From contig NZ_DFUE01000044.1 in the NCBI RefSeq assembly GCF_002379585.1, positions 17,198-28,611 on the forward strand: DNA of 11,414 nucleotides, given 5' to 3'. The notes below the pieces were generated by a model. That model did no database searches. It worked only from the letters and a program-made list of their open reading frames with translations, and had not been told where the DNA came from. This DNA is from Pseudomonas sp. UBA4194. GTDB taxonomy: Bacteria; Pseudomonadota; Gammaproteobacteria; Pseudomonadales; Pseudomonadaceae. Below are positions 6,147 to 11,414 of this stretch, piece by piece. Every line of letters begins with the position of its first letter. Position 1 is the first letter of the stretch. The position numbers and the translations under genes are program-made.

Positions 6147-6818
6147 ATGCAAGACTACAAATGGCTGAACGAATACTGCCTGAACCGCTTCGGTTCGCAG
6201 AAGGCCCTGGAATCCCACCTGCCCACCGCCAAAACCCCCGCCCAACTGCGCAAAATCAGTGCCGACCGCTACCTGTCTACCCTGGCCTTGCGGGTTTTCC
6301 GGGCCGGTCTGAAACACAGCCTGGTCGACGCCAAATGGCCGGCCTTCGAACAGGTGTTTTTCGGTTTCGATCCAGAAAAGGTGGTGCTGATGGGCGCCGA
6401 GCACCTCGAGCGGCTGATGCAGGACACCCGTATCATCCGTCATCTGGGCAAACTCAAGAGCGTGCCGCGCAACGCGCAGATGATCCTCGACGTCGCCCAC
6501 GAGCACGGCAGCTTTGGCCAGTTCATCGCCGACTGGCCAGTCGACGACATCACTGGGCTGTGGCAATACCTGGCCAAGCACGGCAACCAGATGGGCGGGC
6601 TCTCGGCGCCACGCTTCCTGCGCATGGTGGGCAAGGACACCTTCATTCCGACCTGGGATGTGGTGGCGGCCCTGAACGCCCAGGACATCGTCGACAAAGT
6701 GCCCAGCAGCAAGCGCGATCAGGCTGCGGTACAAGCCGCCTTCAACCAGTGGCATGCCGAGAGTGGCCGGCCGATGTGTCAGTTGTCGGCAATGCTGGCG
6801 TTTACAGTGAATCACTGA
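6147..6818 (+). CDS. Tag-like DNA-3-methyladenine glycosylase I homologue (non-canonical)
   Basis: This 223-residue protein belongs to the helix-hairpin-helix base-excision glycosylases. The clearest match to E. coli Tag is the block from FRAGLK (51-56) through FDPEKV, HLERLMQDTRIIRHLGKL and RNAQMIL (to about 114). A second half with GLSAPRFLRMVGKDTF and TWDVVAAL (about 151-176) resembles HhH glycosylase C-termini. Unlike Tag it has no N-terminal CGW motif and no C-terminal His/Cys pair, so the structural zinc site (C4, H17, H175, C179 in E. coli) seems absent. Residues aligned with Tag E38 and W46, which contact 3-methyladenine, are R49 and H57. It may therefore act on another damaged base or serve a non-catalytic role. 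The ATG at 6147 has AGAGGAA (6131-6137) 9 nt upstream. It stands alone, flanked by REP arrays on both sides. Confidence 0.75.
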   Translation: MQDYKWLNEYCLNRFGSQKALESHLPTAKTPAQLRKISADRYLSTLALRVFRAGLKHSLVDAKWPAFEQVFFGFDPEKVVLMGAEHLERLMQDTRIIRHLGKLKSVPRNAQMILDVAHEHGSFGQFIADWPVDDITGLWQYLAKHGNQMGGLSAPRFLRMVGKDTFIPTWDVVAALNAQDIVDKVPSSKRDQAAVQAAFNQWHAESGRPMCQLSAMLAFTVNH

Positions 6819-6833
6819 GGATTGCGTTGGCAG

Positions 6834-6908
6834 CGCGGGTAGAACCCGCTCCCACAGGTGATCTCCCTGGGCTCACATGTGGGAGCGGGCTCTGCCCGCG
6901 ATGAGGCC
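6834..6908. repeat. inverted REP pair between converging genes
   Basis: A REP in reverse orientation (6834-6856, CGCGGGTAGAACCCGCTCCC then ACA) faces a 31-bp REP in forward orientation (6878-6908), with 21 bp between them. Outer sequences are complementary except for two positions, so the pair can fold into one long stem. It occupies the gap between the glycosylase-like gene and the 3' end of the divergently encoded regulator, where a bidirectional 3'-end structure would be expected. Confidence 0.85.
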
Positions 6909-6923
6909 AGCACTGACACCCTC

Positions 6924-7637
6924 TCACCCCACCCAGGCACTCAACCTGATCGCATCATGGCGCCAGTACTCCATGTCGCAGTCGATCAACCTCCCCCGTT
7001 GATCGAAATTCACCCGAGTGATGCGCAATCCCGGACTGCCCACCGACACTTTCAACGCCGCCGCCGCTTCGGCATGCAGCGCCGTGGGCACCACCTCGAA
7101 ACGCACCTGACCGTACTCGATCCCATAATGCCGGGCGTACAGCTCGGTCAACGGCTGACTCAGATCCAGCAGCAGAATCCCATCGAAGTACTGGGGGTCC
7201 AGATAGTGCTCCACATAGAGCACCGCGCGCGCGTCGATGCGCCTCACCCGACACAGCTGGATGACACTCGACAGCGGCGCCAACCCCAGGCTTTCGCACA
7301 CCGGCGCTGGCGCTGGCTGCAAGCGCGCGCTGAGCAACTGCGTGGAAGGTTCACGGCCCTGCTCGCGCACCATCGCATGAAAATGGCTGCGCTTGACCAG
7401 GTCATAGGTCAGCCGCGGTGGCGCGATATACCAACCTCGGCGTTCCTCACGATAGATAAGCCCGCGCGCTTCCAGTTGCAGCAACGCTTCGCGCAGGGTT
7501 ATGCGGGTGGTGGCGAACACCTCGCTCAACTTGCGCTCGGCCGGAAGCTTGCAGCCTGAGGACAGCAGCCCATGTTCAATCTGGTCTTGCAGTGCCTGGC
7601 AGATCTGGGTCACAGCGCGAGGAGCGGTGGCGCGCAT
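6924..7637 (-). CDS. PhnR-like GntR-family transcriptional regulator with UTRA domain
   Basis: This 237-residue cytoplasmic DNA-binding protein has a GntR winged helix-turn-helix (about 8-72; LPAERKLSEVFATTRITLREALLQLEARG) and a UTRA effector domain (about 90-230), placing it in the HutC/PhnF subfamily. The segment YREERRGWYIAPPR followed by SHFHAMVREQGR, and the C-terminal DMEYWRHDAI, resemble what I recall of PhnR regulators found next to 2-aminoethylphosphonate genes; this sub-assignment is from memory. The ATG at 7637 is preferred over an adjacent TTG at 7640, because GAAGGAAG lies at proper spacing on the - strand. The gene is divergent from the ABC transporter, and a near-palindromic candidate operator sits just 14 bp upstream of its start, suggesting autorepression relieved by the transported ligand or a product of it. 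Confidence 0.88.
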   Translation of the reverse strand: MRATAPRAVTQICQALQDQIEHGLLSSGCKLPAERKLSEVFATTRITLREALLQLEARGLIYREERRGWYIAPPRLTYDLVKRSHFHAMVREQGREPSTQLLSARLQPAPAPVCESLGLAPLSSVIQLCRVRRIDARAVLYVEHYLDPQYFDGILLLDLSQPLTELYARHYGIEYGQVRFEVVPTALHAEAAAALKVSVGSPGLRITRVNFDQRGRLIDCDMEYWRHDAIRLSAWVG

Positions 7638-7650
7638 CAAAATCTTCCTT

Positions 7651-7664
7651 CTGGTCTAGTCCAG
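7651..7664. promoter_or_regulatory. candidate operator O1 for the GntR/UTRA regulator
   Basis: CTGGTCTAGTCCAG is a 14-bp near-palindrome with a CTAG centre, pairing at all but the T/T position. It resembles TGGTCTAGACCA-type sites and the TGGTATAGACCA site reported for mycobacterial PhnF. It lies immediately upstream of the regulator's ribosome binding site, where bound protein would block transcription of the regulator gene. Confidence 0.6.
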
Positions 7665-7784
7665 GGCCAAAAAGGCGCACGGCATTCATCACCCAAAGCC
7701 TAGGCACTGCAAATGACTGTGCGATGACAGCTCGGCCCAACGGTCTGGATACAGCTGCGTCGAGCGGGCCCAAGCCCTTGCGGA

Positions 7785-7811
7785 TCAAGCGCTTGAAACT
7801 GGTCTACGCTC
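7785..7811. promoter_or_regulatory. palindrome plus operator half-site
   Basis: TCAAGCGCTTGA (7785-7796) is a perfect 12-bp palindrome. Three bases later TGGTCTA (7800-7806) matches the left half of the two CTAG operators, but the right half is not conserved. It could be an auxiliary binding position or coincidence. Confidence 0.35.
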
Positions 7812-7816
7812 TACCC

Positions 7817-7858
7817 CAAAGCCCCTCCAGCGGGCTTTGCAAGCCTTGCGCCAAGGCT
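7817..7858. other. two consecutive hairpins in the divergent control region
   Basis: The first hairpin has a perfect 8-bp stem CAAAGCCC/GGGCTTTG with a 7-nt loop (7817-7839). The second has a perfect 7-bp stem AGCCTTG/CAAGGCT with a 3-nt loop (7842-7858). They lie between the operator half-site and O3, in the 332-bp region 7638-7969 that otherwise holds no convincing gene. If transcribed they would fold strongly; their function is unknown. Confidence 0.5.
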
Positions 7859-7907
7859 GCGGACATCAAAATGTCATGCGCCCTGCCTACATTGGCTCAG
7901 GTATTGC

Positions 7908-7919
7908 TGATCTAGACCA
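7908..7919. promoter_or_regulatory. candidate operator O3 upstream of the transporter genes
   Basis: TGATCTAGACCA is a 12-bp CTAG-centred near-palindrome (one mismatched pair) sharing the TCTAGACCA half with the inferred consensus TGGTCTAGACCA. It lies 50 bp upstream of the binding-protein start, a usual position for a repressor overlapping a promoter. I could not identify clear -35/-10 boxes next to it. Confidence 0.6.
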
Positions 7920-7969
7920 ACGCTTGCCACTCAACCCTGCGATTCGATAGGCGCCCATAGGAGCTACGG

Positions 7970-9034
7970 ATGAAAAAGCTTTTCCTGGCCACACTGTTAG
8001 GTTCGAGCATCGCCCTGTGCAACATGGCCATGGCCGCGGACACCGACCTGAAAACCCTGGAAGCCGCGGCCAAGACCGAAGGCATGGTCAACAGCGTCGG
8101 CATGCCCGATGCCTGGGCCAACTGGAAAGGAACCTGGGATGACCTGGCCAGCAAGTACGGCCTCAAGCACATGGACACCGACATGAGCTCGGCTCAGGAA
8201 GTGGCCAAGTTCGCCGCCGAGAAAGACGACGCCAGCGCCGACATCGGTGACGTCGGTGCTGCGTTCGGGCCTATCGCTACCCAGCAGGGCGTGACCCAGC
8301 CCTACAAGCCTTCCACCTGGTCACAGATCCCGGACTGGGCCAAGGACGCCGACGGCCATTGGATGCTGGCCTACACCGGCACCATCGCGTTCATCATCAA
8401 CAAGCAGTTGGTCAAGCCTGAAGACGCACCGAAAAGCTGGGCTGACCTGGAGAAAGGCAAGTACAAGGTTGCCATTGGTGACGTGAGCACCGCCGCCCAG
8501 GCTGCCAATGGCGTGCTCGCCGCGGCTATTGCCTTCAAAGGCGACGAGACCAATCTGGCGCCAGGCCTGGAGCTGTTCACCAAGCTGGCCCAGCAGAAGC
8601 GCCTGTCGCTGGCCAACCCGACCATTCAGACGCTGGAGAAAGGCGAGATTGAAGTAGGTGTGGTGTGGGACTTCAACGGCCTGAGCTATCGCGACCAGAT
8701 CGACCCGAAACGCTTTGACGTGCTGATTCCTTCGGACGGTTCTGTGATCTCCGGCTACACCACCATCATCAACAAGTACGCCAAGCACCCCAACGCCGCC
8801 AAGCTGGCTCGTGAGTACATCCTCAGCGATGCCGGGCAGATCAACCTGGCCCGTGGCTACGCGCGGCCCATTCGCGCCGATCACGTGAAGCTGCCCGAAG
8901 ACGTGGCCGCCAAGCTGCTGCCCTCCGAGCAATACAAGAACGTCACGCCCATCAAGAAACCAGCCGCCTGGGAAGCCAGCTCCAAGGCCTTGCCAGAGCA
9001 GTGGCAGGAACAAGTGATCTCGGAAATGCAGTGA
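7970..9034 (+). CDS. periplasmic substrate-binding protein of an ABC importer
   Basis: This 354-residue protein captures the transporter's ligand in the periplasm. A Sec signal peptide (MKKLFLATLL, then AMA|AD with cleavage after about residue 22) is followed by a two-lobed binding-protein fold of the AfuA/PotD-like type: segments such as DIGDVGAAFG, AYTGTIAFIINKQLV, PKSWADLEKGKYK, GEIEVGVVWDFNGL and ARGYARPIRADH are typical. There is an internal Cys (C17) in the signal region but no lipobox. AGGAG (7959-7963) precedes the ATG by 6 nt. The gene is the first of a transporter unit downstream of a control region with candidate UTRA-regulator operators. The PhnR-like neighbour makes 2-aminoethylphosphonate or a related organophosphorus compound a plausible ligand; iron, polyamines or other anions cannot be excluded from sequence alone. 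The long REP stem-loop after its stop may favour its higher expression. Confidence 0.9.
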   Translation: MKKLFLATLLGSSIALCNMAMAADTDLKTLEAAAKTEGMVNSVGMPDAWANWKGTWDDLASKYGLKHMDTDMSSAQEVAKFAAEKDDASADIGDVGAAFGPIATQQGVTQPYKPSTWSQIPDWAKDADGHWMLAYTGTIAFIINKQLVKPEDAPKSWADLEKGKYKVAIGDVSTAAQAANGVLAAAIAFKGDETNLAPGLELFTKLAQQKRLSLANPTIQTLEKGEIEVGVVWDFNGLSYRDQIDPKRFDVLIPSDGSVISGYTTIINKYAKHPNAAKLAREYILSDAGQINLARGYARPIRADHVKLPEDVAAKLLPSEQYKNVTPIKKPAAWEASSKALPEQWQEQVISEMQ

Positions 9035-9055
9035 CCGCGGTGAATCAGTGAAGCC

Positions 9056-9157
9056 CATCGCGGGTAGAACCCGCTCCCACAGGGGATCGGTGGCCAGAAA
9101 AAGCAGTTTCTGACACCACCCTACCCTGTGGGAGCGGGCTCTGCCCGCGATGAGGCC
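9056..9157. repeat. inverted REP pair inside the transporter operon
   Basis: Segments 9056-9084 and 9124-9152 are complementary over 29 nt apart from two positions; in RNA one of these is a U-G pair. The second arm lies in the 31-bp REP also found at 3247-3277 and 6878-6908. The stem-loop starts 22 nt after the binding-protein stop and ends about 48 nt before the first permease start. Such paired REPs are known in other operons to protect upstream mRNA from 3' exonucleases or attenuate downstream transcription. Confidence 0.9.
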
Positions 9158-9199
9158 CGCACAGACACCCATCACCCCGTGCCACGGAGCTGTCGAAAC

Positions 9200-10042
9200 A
9201 TGAGCAACCCCACCCGCGGCAAGTCCATGGCCCTGCTTCTGCTACTGCCTTTCGCCCTGTTCTTCATCGCTTTGCAGATCGCGCCCCTGGCCTGGGTCGC
9301 CATCCACAGCCTGCAAACCACCACCGGCTGGAGCCTGGATAACTTCAGCAAAGCCTTCGGCTCGCGCTTCTATCGCCAAGCCATCCAGTTCAGCCTGGAA
9401 ATCAGCTTCTGGTCCAGTGTGCTGGGCATCCTCATCGCTGTGGTCGGCGCCTACTCCCTGCGCCGGGTCGACTCCAGGCTGAGGGACTTCGTCAGCGCCT
9501 TCGCCAACATGACCAGCAACTTCTCCGGGGTGCCCCTGGCATTCGCCTTCATCATCCTGCTGGGCTTCAGCGGCGCCATCACCATGCTGCTCAAGCAAAG
9601 TGGATTGATCGATGACTTCAACCTGTATTCCAAGACCGGGTTGATCATCACCTACACCTACTTCCAGATCCCCCTGGGCGTATTGCTGCTCTACCCCGCC
9701 TTCGACGCGCTGCGCGAAGACTGGCGCGAATCGGCCGCCCTGCTCGGCGCCAGCACCTGGGACTACTGGCGCCACATCGGCCTGCCGGTGCTGACCCCGG
9801 CCCTGCTCGGCACCTTCGTCATCCTGCTGGCCAACGCGCTGGGCGCCTACGCCACGGTCTACGCGCTGACCACCGGCAACTTCAACGTACTGCCGATCCG
9901 CATCGCCGCGATGGTGGCCGGGAACATCACCCTGGACCCGAACCTGGCCAGCGCTCTGGCGATGATTCTGGTGGGCCTGATGACCTTGGTGACCCTCGTC
10001 CACCAATGGCTGCTGCGAAGGAGTTACCATGTCGCGCGCTGA
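9200..10042 (+). CDS. ABC importer inner-membrane permease, subunit 1
   Basis: This 280-residue polytopic permease belongs to the PotB/PhnU-like binding-protein-dependent group. Hydrophobic segments occur at about 10-36, 65-87, 110-131, 146-168, 202-222 and 250-272, consistent with six helices. The cytoplasmic EAA loop that docks the ATPase is ESAALLGASTWDYWRHIGLP (177-196), with the conserved Gly and LP. I choose the ATG at 9200 with CGGAG (9185-9189) upstream; the frame is open to 9128, but that extension would start inside the REP. The coding end overlaps the second permease by 14 nt. A pair of single-domain permeases is what PhnU/PhnV-type systems have, whereas some other putative phosphonate importers use one fused permease. 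Confidence 0.92.
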   Translation: MSNPTRGKSMALLLLLPFALFFIALQIAPLAWVAIHSLQTTTGWSLDNFSKAFGSRFYRQAIQFSLEISFWSSVLGILIAVVGAYSLRRVDSRLRDFVSAFANMTSNFSGVPLAFAFIILLGFSGAITMLLKQSGLIDDFNLYSKTGLIITYTYFQIPLGVLLLYPAFDALREDWRESAALLGASTWDYWRHIGLPVLTPALLGTFVILLANALGAYATVYALTTGNFNVLPIRIAAMVAGNITLDPNLASALAMILVGLMTLVTLVHQWLLRRSYHVAR

Positions 10043-10826
10043 AATCAACGCCTCCAGCCTCTACCACAAGACCGTGGTGTGGCTGCTGTTCCTGATCCTG
10101 CTGTTACCCCTGGCCGGAACCCTGCTGTATTCATTCGCCACCAGCTGGTCGGCGAGCATCCTGCCTAGCGGGCTGACGTTCAAATGGTATCTGCAACTGT
10201 GGAGCGATCCCCGCTTCCTGCAGGCGTTTGGCCAATCGCTGATCGTCTGCGTGGGCGCTCTGGTGCTGTCGGTCGTGGTGATCCTGCCGCTGCTGTTCGT
10301 GGTGCACTACCACTTCCCCAGGCTCGACGCGCTGATGAATATCCTCATCCTGCTGCCCTTCGCAGTGCCGCCGGTAGTGTCCTCGGTGGGCCTGCTGAAC
10401 CTGTACGGCTCCGGTCCCCTGGCCATGGTCGGCACGCCATGGATTCTGATCGGCTGCTACTTCACCGTGGCCCTGCCGTTCATGTACCGGGCAATCACCA
10501 ACAACCTGCAGGCCATCAACCTTCGCGACCTGATGGACGCTGCCCAACTGCTCGGCGCCAGTACCTGGCAGGCAGCGTTCCTGGTGGTGCTGCCCAACCT
10601 GCGCAAGGGCCTGATGGTTGCCCTGCTGCTGTCGTTCTCGTTCCTGTTCGGCGAATTCGTGTTCGCCAACCTGCTGGTAGGCACCCGTTACGAGACCTTG
10701 CAGGTGTACCTCAACAACATGCGCAACAGCAGCGGCCACTTCAACAGCGCGCTGGTGATCTCCTATTTCCTCTTCGTGCTGGTGCTCACCTGGGGCGCCA
10801 ACCGACTGAACAAGGACCAAGACTGA
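10029..10826 (+). CDS. ABC importer inner-membrane permease, subunit 2
   Basis: This 265-residue permease of the PotC/PhnV-like group pairs with the preceding one. Hydrophobic segments lie at about 16-37, 70-93, 101-124, 136-154, 195-215 and 240-258. The EAA loop reads DLMDAAQLLGASTWQAAFLV (168-187) followed by VLPN. AAGGAG (10018-10023) sits 5 nt before the ATG inside the end of permease 1, and the 14-nt overlap suggests coupled, equimolar synthesis. Its length equals that I recall for Salmonella PhnV, which is suggestive but not diagnostic. The ATPase gene begins 1 nt after its stop. Confidence 0.92.
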   Translation: MSRAEINASSLYHKTVVWLLFLILLLPLAGTLLYSFATSWSASILPSGLTFKWYLQLWSDPRFLQAFGQSLIVCVGALVLSVVVILPLLFVVHYHFPRLDALMNILILLPFAVPPVVSSVGLLNLYGSGPLAMVGTPWILIGCYFTVALPFMYRAITNNLQAINLRDLMDAAQLLGASTWQAAFLVVLPNLRKGLMVALLLSFSFLFGEFVFANLLVGTRYETLQVYLNNMRNSSGHFNSALVISYFLFVLVLTWGANRLNKDQD

Positions 10827-10827
10827 T

Positions 10828-11414
10828 ATGAGTTTCGTCAGCGTCGAAAAACTGGACAAGCGTTACGGCGACACCCCGGTATTCAGCGACATCAACTTCA
10901 GCGTCGAACGGGGCGAGTTCATCACCCTGCTCGGCCCCTCGGGCTGTGGTAAATCCACTTTGCTGCGCTGCATCGCCGGCCTGACCTCGGTCAACGCCGG
11001 CAAGATCCTGCTCGACGGGCAAGACCTGGTGCCGCTGAGCCCGCAGAAACGCGACATTGGCATGGTATTCCAGAGCTACGCCCTGTTCCCCAACATGACC
11101 GTGGAACAGAACATCGCCTTCGGCTTGCGCATGCAAAAGGTCAAGGGCGCCGAGAGCGCTCGGCGCGTGAGCGAAGTCCTGGGGCTGGTGGAACTGGGCG
11201 ACTTCGCCAAGCGTTACCCGCACCAGATGTCCGGTGGCCAGTGTCAGCGCGTCGCGCTGGCCCGCTCACTGGTGACCCGCCCTCGCCTGTTGCTGCTCGA
11301 CGAGCCACTGTCGGCGCTGGATGCGCGAATTCGCAAGCACCTGCGCGAACAGATCCGGCAGATCCAACAGGAACTGGGCCTGACCACGATTTTCGTCACC
11401 CACGATCAGGAAGA
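10828..11414 (+). CDS. ABC importer ATP-binding subunit (3' end outside window)
   Basis: This partial protein (195 complete codons) is the ATPase that drives the importer. It has Walker A GPSGCGKST (36-44), Q-loop Q82 in MVFQSYALFPNMTV, signature MSGGQ (134-138; Met instead of the usual Leu), Walker B LLLLDEP (154-160), D-loop SALD (162-165) and switch His in VTHDQEE (H192). It resembles the PotA/PhnT/FbpC class, whose members are usually about 350-370 residues with a C-terminal regulatory domain not visible here. Start ATG at 10828 follows the permease stop by 1 nt, with AAGGA at 10812-10816. The frame is open to the last base. Confidence 0.93.
   Translation, partial: MSFVSVEKLDKRYGDTPVFSDINFSVERGEFITLLGPSGCGKSTLLRCIAGLTSVNAGKILLDGQDLVPLSPQKRDIGMVFQSYALFPNMTVEQNIAFGLRMQKVKGAESARRVSEVLGLVELGDFAKRYPHQMSGGQCQRVALARSLVTRPRLLLLDEPLSALDARIRKHLREQIRQIQQELGLTTIFVTHDQE

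Noticed and set aside
5990..6904. 304-codon + strand frame with a tandem MNGIKAPKATPQPPC motif
   Set aside because: The peptide repeats arise because the DNA repeat period is 45 bp; the rest is an alternative frame of the glycosylase-like gene, and no ribosome binding site precedes it.
6858..7559. 233-codon + strand open frame opposite the GntR regulator
   Set aside because: It is antisense to a clear winged-helix/UTRA protein and begins inside a REP.
7592..7915. 107-codon + strand open frame covering the divergent control region
   Set aside because: It starts antisense to the regulator, has no ribosome binding site or recognisable domain, and overlaps operator-like palindromes; regulatory DNA explains the stretch better.
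9128..9199. N-terminal extension of permease 1 starting at GTG 9128
   Set aside because: The start would lie inside the REP, the extension is not hydrophobic, and the ATG at 9200 has a ribosome binding site.

Overview
The window looks like chromosomal DNA of a Pseudomonas species, most likely from the putida/fluorescens side of the genus. The basis is the high G+C content, the codon use, the gene arrangement arsC-wrbA-DUF2069, and abundant REP (repetitive extragenic palindrome) elements with cores such as GGGAGCGGGCTCTGCCCGCG and GGAGCGGC(GTAMA)GCCGCG. There are no insertion sequences, phage genes, tRNAs, rRNAs or CRISPR arrays.

Region 1 (about 1-3160, + strand) starts with a clipped REP and a plausible sigma70-type promoter. 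A two-gene unit follows, overlapping at ATGA: a di-heme c-type cytochrome of the peroxidase/RoxA-like superfamily, and a catalase-fold haem protein with an N-terminal membrane anchor. Together they look like a cell-envelope oxidative module. A near-perfect 43-nt hairpin and further REP sequence end the region.

Region 2 (3297-5947) has a thioredoxin-like lipoprotein (TlpA type, - strand) divergent from four tightly overlapping + strand genes: arsC-like reductase, wrbA quinone reductase, a four-helix DUF2069 membrane protein, and a short type I pantothenate kinase homologue. The last three lack ATG starts and overlap their upstream neighbour by 4, 8 and 4 nt, which suggests translational coupling. 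At the three positions where substitutions in E. coli CoaA are known to relieve CoA feedback inhibition (R106, H177, F247), the kinase has A, Q and L. I consider this the most interesting coding observation here.

Region 3 (5929-6908) holds a four-unit, about 45-bp tandem array made from a REP, whose first unit contains the last codons and stop of the kinase gene. Then comes a Tag-like DNA glycosylase homologue without the canonical zinc ligands or 3-methyladenine-contact residues, and an inverted REP pair between converging genes.

Region 4 (6924-11414) is a transporter locus: a PhnR-like GntR/UTRA regulator (- strand), a 332-bp divergent control region, and a + strand ABC importer in the order binding protein, permease, permease, ATPase (cut by the window end). 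The control region has two CTAG-centred near-palindromes (CTGGTCTAGTCCAG and TGATCTAGACCA), each close to one of the divergent starts, plus a half-site and several hairpins. This fits a HutC/PhnF-type autoregulated switch. A phosphonate such as 2-aminoethylphosphonate is the leading substrate guess, but no catabolic gene is visible to confirm it. A long REP-based stem-loop separates the binding-protein gene from the permease genes and could set their expression ratio.
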